The position numbers were made by a program, and so were the translations under genes. From the NCBI GenBank assembly GCA_013152625.1, contig JAADFY010000061.1:1-20810 (forward strand): DNA of 20,810 bases, given 5' to 3'. Positions 16,867-20,810 of this stretch are shown here, in pieces. Under the pieces are notes generated by a model. The model worked only from the letters and a program-made list of their open reading frames with translations. It searched no databases and was not told the origin of the DNA. This stretch comes from Alphaproteobacteria bacterium. Its GTDB lineage: Bacteria; Pseudomonadota; Alphaproteobacteria; Rhizobiales; Devosiaceae. How positions within the stretch are numbered: the stretch's first letter is position 1; every line of letters starts with the position of its first letter.

Positions 16867-16895
16867 TTTTGCAACCCTGGATTTTGCAACCCTGG
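16867..16895. repeat. Two-copy tandem repeat, 15-base period
   Basis: TTTTGCAACCCTGG occurs at 16867-16880 and 16882-16895, separated by one base. It lies directly beyond the rplI terminator and before the dnaB promoter region. It is probably a local duplication. Confidence 0.6.
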
Positions 16896-16897
16896 CC

Positions 16898-16928
16898 AAA
16901 AAAAAGGGCCGGCGCAGGGCGCCAGCCC
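16898..16928 (-). terminator. Intrinsic terminator of the rpsF-rpsR-rplI operon
   Basis: On the minus strand GGGCTGGCGC (16928-16919) pairs with GCGCCGGCCC (16915-16906), ten pairs including one G-U, around a three-base loop. Eight Ts (16905-16898) follow directly. It begins 25 bases after the rplI stop, a textbook rho-independent terminator. Confidence 0.9.
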
Positions 16929-16953
16929 AATCAACTGATTCGTTTGGTCAAAT

Positions 16954-17619
16954 TCAGGCGGGCAGTTCTGTTTCGTCTGCCTCTGCAGGGTCCTGCGGGT
17001 CCCCGTCACTTTCATTGCCGGGCGGATCATCACTTTCGCCGGCGTCTTGGTCGTCGGCGTCTTGGTCGTCGGCGTCGTCATCCTGATCTTCGGCGTCGGG
17101 CTCGATATCGTCCAAGTCATCATCATAAGAGACCACCCGGACATCCTCGCCCCGGGCCTGTCGTTCGGCTTCTTCCTCGGAACGCGCCGCGTTGATCTTG
17201 ACCGTTGCCGTAACTTCGGCATGCAGGTGAATGACCACCGGATGCAGCCCCACGGTCTTGATCGGCGTATTCAGATCCACCTGGGATCGCACCACCTCAA
17301 AGCCATCGGCGACCAGCGCCTCCGCAATGTCCCGCGAGGATACCGACCCGTACAGGTGCCCCGTCTCGCCGGCCTGGCGGATCATGACGATATTCTTGCC
17401 ATCAATAGATCCGGCAATCCCCCCCGCCGCTCCGCGCCGCTCTTCGTTGCGCTCCTCGATTACAGAGCGCTCGGCTTCAAACCGGGTACGGTTTGCGGCA
17501 TTGGCTCGCAGGGCCTTGCCTTTGGGCAGCAAATAGTTGCGGGCGAAGCCATTACGTACAGTAACCTCATCACCAATGGTGCCGAGCCTTCCGACCCGTT
17601 CAAGCAGAATTACGTGCAT
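16954..17619 (-). CDS. rplI: 50S ribosomal protein L9 with long acidic C-terminal tail
   Basis: The first ~155 of 221 residues are a normal L9, which binds 23S rRNA at the base of the L1 stalk. The N-terminal RNA-binding domain reads MHVILLERVGRLGTIGDEV and VRNGFARNYLLPKGKA. A long connecting helix follows (ANRTRFEAERSVIEERNEERR), then the C-terminal domain with GHLYGSVSSRDIAEAL and VGLHPVVIHLHAEV. The last ~60 residues are almost wholly Asp, Glu and small residues, with a DDQDA repeat encoded by two 15-base copies near 17042-17072. Acidic L9 tails are frequent in alphaproteobacteria. The start is preceded by GGAG and follows rpsR by 110 bases. Confidence 0.96.
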   Translation of the reverse strand: MHVILLERVGRLGTIGDEVTVRNGFARNYLLPKGKALRANAANRTRFEAERSVIEERNEERRGAAGGIAGSIDGKNIVMIRQAGETGHLYGSVSSRDIAEALVADGFEVVRSQVDLNTPIKTVGLHPVVIHLHAEVTATVKINAARSEEEAERQARGEDVRVVSYDDDLDDIEPDAEDQDDDADDQDADDQDAGESDDPPGNESDGDPQDPAEADETELPA

Positions 17620-17647
17620 TTTTTATCTCCAATGCTGTCCCGCCGGA

Positions 17648-17667
17648 TTCCCGAGCTGGTTCGGGAA
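17648..17667. other. Small hairpin in the rpsR-rplI gap
   Basis: TTCCCGA (17648-17654) and TCGGGAA (17661-17667) pair perfectly around a six-base loop, in the 110-base gap between rpsR and rplI. No T-run follows on either strand. It may shape the mRNA between the two genes. Confidence 0.45.
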
Positions 17668-17729
17668 AGGCGGTTAGAAGCCCGCATCTCAGCCGGCCTC
17701 AACCCGATGGTTGCAGTTCCCGGTGCCGC

Positions 17730-17984
17730 CTATTTAAGGACGTAGGGCAACAGGCCTAAAAACCGCGAGCGCTTGATGGCCTTGGCCAGTTCGCGCTGCT
17801 TTTTGGCCGACACCGCGGTGATCCGGCTGGGCACGATTTTTCCGCGCTCGGAAATATAGCGCTGCAACAGCCGGATATCCTTGTAGTCGATGTTCGGGGC
17901 GTTTGCCCCGGTGAAAGGACAGGTTTTGCGCCGGCGCTGAAACGGACGGCGAACCTGGGAAGTGGTAAGATCGCGAATTGCCAT
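17730..17984 (-). CDS. rpsR: 30S ribosomal protein S18
   Basis: An 84-residue small-subunit protein that pairs with S6 in the platform of the 30S subunit. The sequence holds the family marks RRRKTCPFTGANAPNIDYKD, LLQRYISERGKIVPSRITAVS and KQRELAKAIKRSRFLGLLPY. It starts 12 bases after the rpsF stop and is followed by rplI, the usual rpsF-rpsR-rplI order. No DUF2232-type membrane protein gene, which often lies between rpsR and rplI in relatives, is present. Confidence 0.98.
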   Translation of the reverse strand: MAIRDLTTSQVRRPFQRRRKTCPFTGANAPNIDYKDIRLLQRYISERGKIVPSRITAVSAKKQRELAKAIKRSRFLGLLPYVLK

Positions 17985-17996
17985 TGAAAACGTTCC

Positions 17997-18392
17997 TTAA
18001 AAGCGGGGCGGGCGCGGGCCACGGGGGCCACCACGGGGCCGGTCGCCACGATCGGGTCGGTCATCCCGGTCGCGTTTTTGCATCATGGCCGACGGGCCCT
18101 CTTCGTGGGCTTCGACCTTGATGGTCAAAAACCGCAGAATGTCCTCATTGATGCGCATCTGACGTTCCATTTCGGCCACGGCGGCCGAAGAGGCGTCAAT
18201 GTTGAGCAGGGTAAAATGGGCCTTGCGGTTTTTGCGGATCCGGTACTGCAGGGTTTTAAGACCCCAATATTCCTTCTTGGCGACGACGCCGCCGCCCTCT
18301 TCGAGAACCGCGGTCATTTTGCCCAGAATTTCTTCCACCTGTGACGCGGAAACGTCCTGGCGAGCCATACAGATGTGTTCATACAACGCCAT
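17997..18392 (-). CDS. rpsF: 30S ribosomal protein S6
   Basis: A 131-residue small-subunit protein, partner of S18. The core reads ALYEHICMARQDVSASQVEEI, WGLKTLQYRIRKNRKAHFTLLNI and MERQMRINEDILRFLTIKVE. A basic, Gly/Pro/Arg/Asp-rich tail (DRPDRGDRPRGGPRG) ends the protein, as in many alphaproteobacterial S6 proteins. The ribosome binding site AAGGAAAGG precedes the ATG and can be buried in a leader stem. It is the first gene of the operon and lies divergent from fabD. Confidence 0.98.
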   Translation of the reverse strand: MALYEHICMARQDVSASQVEEILGKMTAVLEEGGGVVAKKEYWGLKTLQYRIRKNRKAHFTLLNIDASSAAVAEMERQMRINEDILRFLTIKVEAHEEGPSAMMQKRDRDDRPDRGDRPRGGPRGPRPPRF

Positions 18393-18398
18393 GAATTT

Positions 18399-18474
18399 AG
18401 CCTTTCCTTTTCAAGTTCCAAACCCGCCTGACCCCGGCGCAGAGCCTCCCTCAAGCCCATCGATTGGAAAGGCT
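18399..18474 (-). promoter_or_regulatory. rpsF leader structure that can sequester the ribosome binding site
   Basis: In the transcript, AGCCUUUCC (18474-18466) is perfectly complementary to GGAAAGGCU (18407-18399), which contains the rpsF Shine-Dalgarno sequence. The 58-base interior holds CGCC/GGCG and a CCG triplet. A competing pairing, GAGCCU (18475-18470) with AGGCUC (18447-18442), excludes the first. In many bacteria S6:S18 binds a CCG-bearing hairpin in the rpsF leader to repress its own synthesis; this leader could be such a site. The pairing is seen; the regulation is inferred. Confidence 0.5.
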
Positions 18475-18613
18475 CAAGAAATCGGTTCCTCGAAAGAGCA
18501 GGGACACGGGAAGCCGGTTTATTGCCCGAAAAACAAGAACAGGCGATATTCCTGCCACGCGGTTGCGCAGCCTTCCGTTCAGCCCCCGACCGGGGTAGCG
18601 GTAAAACGAGGGC

Positions 18614-18641
18614 GTTATACGCCCCCTGCCGGCAATTGCAA
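18614..18641 (-). promoter_or_regulatory. Candidate promoter of the rpsF-rpsR-rplI operon
   Basis: On the minus strand TTGCAA (18641-18636) and TATAAC (18619-18614) are 16 bases apart with a GC-rich spacer. Transcription would begin near 18606, giving a leader of about 210 bases. The divergent gap 18393-18736 otherwise holds only the leader structure. I found no convincing promoter for fabD in it. Confidence 0.5.
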
Positions 18642-18736
18642 GTAGTGTCAGACCGCCAGCTTCTCCCCTTGCCATGGTAACCGCCGGCCCAATAGGCTGG
18701 TGCCATGATTTAGGCGGTTGTATCCGGACAGGCAAC

Positions 18737-19687
18737 ATGAGCAAAACCAATTTGAAACTGGCCCTTACGTTTCCCGGACAGGGCAGCCAGAGCGTCGGCA
18801 TGGGGTTGGCGCTGGCCACCGATTATCCGGCGGCAAAAGCGGTGTTTGATGAGGTCGACGATGCTCTGGGGCAGAACCTGTCCACCCTGATGTTTAACGG
18901 GCCCGAGGACGAACTTCGTTTAACCGAAAACGCCCAGCCCGCCTTAATGGCCGTCTCTTTGGCGGTGGTGCGGGTGCTGGCGGAAAACGCAAAACCGGTC
19001 GACGGGATCGCCCGTTATGTGGCCGGCCATTCCCTGGGAGAATATTCAGCCCTGTGCGCCGCCGGGGCGTTGGGCCTTGCCCCGACCGCCCGCCTGCTGC
19101 GGGTACGTGGGCGCGCCATGCAAAAAGCGGTCCCGGTGGGAGAGGGGGCCATGGCGGCCATTCTTGGCCTTGAACTCGCAGATGTCGAGCAGATCGCCGC
19201 CGATGCCGCAAGCGACGCGGTCTGCGAAGTTGCCAACGACAATTCCCCCGGTCAGGTGGTTTTGTCGGGCACCGTTGCCGCCATCGACCGGGCCATTGAA
19301 CTGGCAAAGAAAAAAGGCGCGCGCCGGGCACTTCTGTTGCCGGTCAGCGCCCCGTTTCATTGTTCGCTCATGGCCACCGCCGCCGAGGAGATGGCCATGG
19401 CGCTGTCCGATGTGCCCTTAAAGCCCCCGGTGGTGCCTGTGGTCGTCAATGTTCTGGCGCGGCCGGTCTCCGATCCGGACGAAATCCGTCAACATCTCGT
19501 TGCGCAGGTCACGGGCCGCGTGCGCTGGTCGGAAACCATCAGCTGGCTGACCGGGCAGGGGGGTGTCACTGAACTGGCCGAGCTTGGATGCGGCAAGGTT
19601 CTGACCGGACTGGCGCGCCGTATTGATCGCTCCGCCGAGGCATTTGCCTTGACCGACCGGGCAAGCATCGAGGCGTTTCTCGCGTAA
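18737..19687 (+). CDS. fabD: Malonyl-CoA:acyl-carrier-protein transacylase
   Basis: The 316-residue enzyme loads malonate onto acyl carrier protein for fatty-acid synthesis. It begins LALTFPGQGSQSVGMG. The nucleophile is S99 in GHSLGEYSAL. QPALMAVSLAVVRVL and the arginine of LLRVRGRAMQ (malonate carboxylate binding) follow the family pattern, and the catalytic histidine is in LPVSAPFHCSLM near residue 208. GCGKVLTGLARRI closes the protein. The ATG at 18737 gives the normal length; an earlier in-frame start at 18674 adds 21 unrelated residues. fabG follows after 69 bases. Confidence 0.97.
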   Translation: MSKTNLKLALTFPGQGSQSVGMGLALATDYPAAKAVFDEVDDALGQNLSTLMFNGPEDELRLTENAQPALMAVSLAVVRVLAENAKPVDGIARYVAGHSLGEYSALCAAGALGLAPTARLLRVRGRAMQKAVPVGEGAMAAILGLELADVEQIAADAASDAVCEVANDNSPGQVVLSGTVAAIDRAIELAKKKGARRALLLPVSAPFHCSLMATAAEEMAMALSDVPLKPPVVPVVVNVLARPVSDPDEIRQHLVAQVTGRVRWSETISWLTGQGGVTELAELGCGKVLTGLARRIDRSAEAFALTDRASIEAFLA

Positions 19688-19756
19688 TTCAAGTTGGCTC
19701 ATGACCGTTGCGATGTTCGGTCTGAGCGCTGATAAAAAAGGGAACAAGTTTGCAAA

Positions 19757-20494
19757 ATGTTTGATCTGAGCGGAAAAAAGGCCCTCGTCACCGGTGCCAG
19801 CGGCGGCATTGGCCGCGCGATTGCCAAAGCGTTTGTGGCAGCGGGCGCCGAAGTGTCCTTAAGCGGTACCAATTTGGACCGGCTCGATGAAACCGCCAGC
19901 GCCAGCGGCGGCACCACCCACATTGTGCCGTGCAATCTGGGCGACCCGGACGCGCTGGCAAAGCTGGTTCCGGCAGCCCTTGAAGCCATGGGCGGGCTGG
20001 ATATTCTGGTCAATAATGCCGGCCTGACCCGCGACAACCTGTTCCTGCGCATGAAAGACGAGGAATGGGACATGGTGCTAAACGTCAACCTGAAAGCGGC
20101 ATTCATTTTGTCCCGCGCTGTTTTAAAACCCATGATGCGCCAGCGCTGGGGCCGTATTATCGGGATAACTTCGGTGGTGGGCGTGACGGGAAATCCCGGC
20201 CAGGCCAATTATGCCGCCTCCAAGGCGGGCCTGATTGCCATGTCGAAGTCCCTCGCCCATGAGGTGGCCGGGCGCACCATCACCGTCAATACCATTGCCC
20301 CGGGGTTTATTGCCTCGGCCATGACGGACGAACTCAGCGAGAAGCAGCGCGACGCGATATTGGGTTCGATCCCGGCCCGCCGTCTGGGCACAGGCGACGA
20401 AGTGGCCGCCGCCGCCATATATCTTGCCAGCACCGAGGCGGCTTACGTCACCGGCCAGACCCTGCACGTCAATGGTGGAATGGCGATGATTTAA
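19757..20494 (+). CDS. fabG: 3-oxoacyl-[acyl-carrier-protein] reductase
   Basis: This 245-residue NADPH-dependent SDR reduces 3-oxoacyl-ACP in each elongation cycle. TGASGGIG (residues 12-19) binds the cofactor, and NNAGLTRDNLFLRMKDEEWD is the FabG-specific segment that distinguishes it from other SDRs. The catalytic residues are the serine in GITSVVGVTGNPGQANY and the Tyr/Lys of YAASK. The end VTGQTLHVNGGMAMI is standard. It follows fabD as in many proteobacteria. An acpP gene would be expected next, but the window ends in a repeat element. Confidence 0.97.
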   Translation: MFDLSGKKALVTGASGGIGRAIAKAFVAAGAEVSLSGTNLDRLDETASASGGTTHIVPCNLGDPDALAKLVPAALEAMGGLDILVNNAGLTRDNLFLRMKDEEWDMVLNVNLKAAFILSRAVLKPMMRQRWGRIIGITSVVGVTGNPGQANYAASKAGLIAMSKSLAHEVAGRTITVNTIAPGFIASAMTDELSEKQRDAILGSIPARRLGTGDEVAAAAIYLASTEAAYVTGQTLHVNGGMAMI

Positions 20495-20550
20495 GGGGTT
20501 GTGAGCCAGGGTTCAGACCCATAAACGGGGGCGATATGGCGCTCAAGGAC

Positions 20551-20810
20551 CTGCAAAAGACCAGGTTTCGGGCGTGACGCGAGTTGGATTTGGGGTCCTG
20601 AACAGGCAAAACGGGCGAAGTGGTGGTAAACACCACAAGCACGATTTAACGCATTCAGGGCCCAAATCCGCCGCGTCCGCTTCGGATATGGCGCAAATCG
20701 CCCATTTTTGCGTCGCAAATTCTCAAAGGGGGATATCCCCTTGATCGAACTTGCTCCTGAAACTGAACGATTTGCGCTCATATCACGCTCCAAACCCTGG
20801 TCTTTTGCAG
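20551..20810. repeat. MITE-like structured repeat element with terminal inverted repeats
   Basis: The ends CTGCAAAAGACCAGG (20551-20565) and its exact complement (20796-20810) are 15-bp perfect terminal inverted repeats; with one gap and a few mismatches the similarity extends to about 34 bases. Nested inside are: GGATTTGGG/CCCAAATCC with CCTGAA/TTCAGG (20586-20602 and 20654-20669); GTGGTG/CACCAC around GTAAA (20620-20636); GCGCAAATCG/CGATTTGCGC (20691-20700 and 20768-20777); and the palindrome GGGGATATCCCC (20729-20740). No transposase gene is present. A minus-strand frame across it has no family features. It may continue past the window. Bases 20495-20550 before it hold nothing recognisable. 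Confidence 0.65.

Noticed and set aside
16898..16928. The rplI hairpin as a plus-strand terminator
   Set aside because: On the plus strand the A-run precedes the hairpin and no T-run follows, so it works only for the minus strand.
17047..17745. A 232-residue plus-strand open frame across rplI
   Set aside because: It is antisense to a certain ribosomal protein gene and runs through the rpsR-rplI gap without recognisable features.
19708..19736. A promoter-like pair TTGCGA/GATAAA with 17-base spacing before fabG
   Set aside because: Transcription would begin only about 14 bases before the ATG, leaving too little room for a ribosome binding site; fabG is more likely co-transcribed with fabD.
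20500..20525. A tRNA T-arm-like string GGGTTCAGACCC after fabG
   Set aside because: The stem and loop are too short for a T-arm, and no acceptor, D or anticodon arms surround it.
20491..20793. A 100-residue minus-strand open frame covering the terminal repeat element
   Set aside because: It has no domain, signal or ribosome binding site that I can recognise, and its sequence is dictated by the nested inverted repeats. I treat it as spurious.

Overview
The window looks like chromosomal DNA of an alphaproteobacterium. The evidence is the GC-rich, family-typical coding sequence, the block rpsF-rpsR-rplI-dnaB-alr-radA-cvpA-purF-SDR divergent from fabD-fabG, and a YfgM-like protein next to der. 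The exact lineage cannot be read from it. Three transcription blocks are visible: + strand 1-9667, - strand 9664-18392, and + strand 18737 to the end.

Region 1 (1-6621) is the accessory part. It holds the end of a DUF1537 (four-carbon acid sugar) kinase, a dehydrogenase resembling D-apionate oxidoisomerase (ApnO), and a complete carbohydrate-type ABC importer: Tat-exported binding protein, ATPase and two permeases. The two enzymes overlap by ATGA, and the ATPase and first permease also overlap by ATGA. A very stable hairpin sits between the binding-protein gene and the ATPase gene. The best reading is uptake and breakdown of a branched or four-carbon sugar acid, possibly D-apionate. The decisive third enzyme would lie upstream, outside the window.

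Region 2 (6622-9667) holds a palindromic intergenic repeat, a frameshifted nnrU, a YfgM-like TPR protein and der. Region 3 (9664-18392, minus strand) is housekeeping: ribosomal proteins S6, S18 and L9, replicative helicase DnaB (frameshifted), alanine racemase, RadA, CvpA, PurF and a frameshifted short-chain dehydrogenase. A good intrinsic terminator separates rplI from dnaB. The rpsF leader can form a stem that hides its own ribosome binding site.

Region 4 (18737-20810) holds fabD and fabG of fatty-acid synthesis. After fabG, where acpP is often found, the window ends in a 260-bp, hairpin-rich, MITE-like element with 15-bp perfect terminal inverted repeats.

Three genes (nnrU, the SDR, dnaB) carry single frame-breaking lesions. 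Because dnaB is normally essential, sequence or assembly errors must be excluded before calling any of them pseudogenes. I see no CRISPR array, tRNA, rRNA, phage or transposase gene. The most interesting items are the ApnO/DUF1537/ABC module, the rpsF leader, the dnaB lesion and the terminal repeat element.
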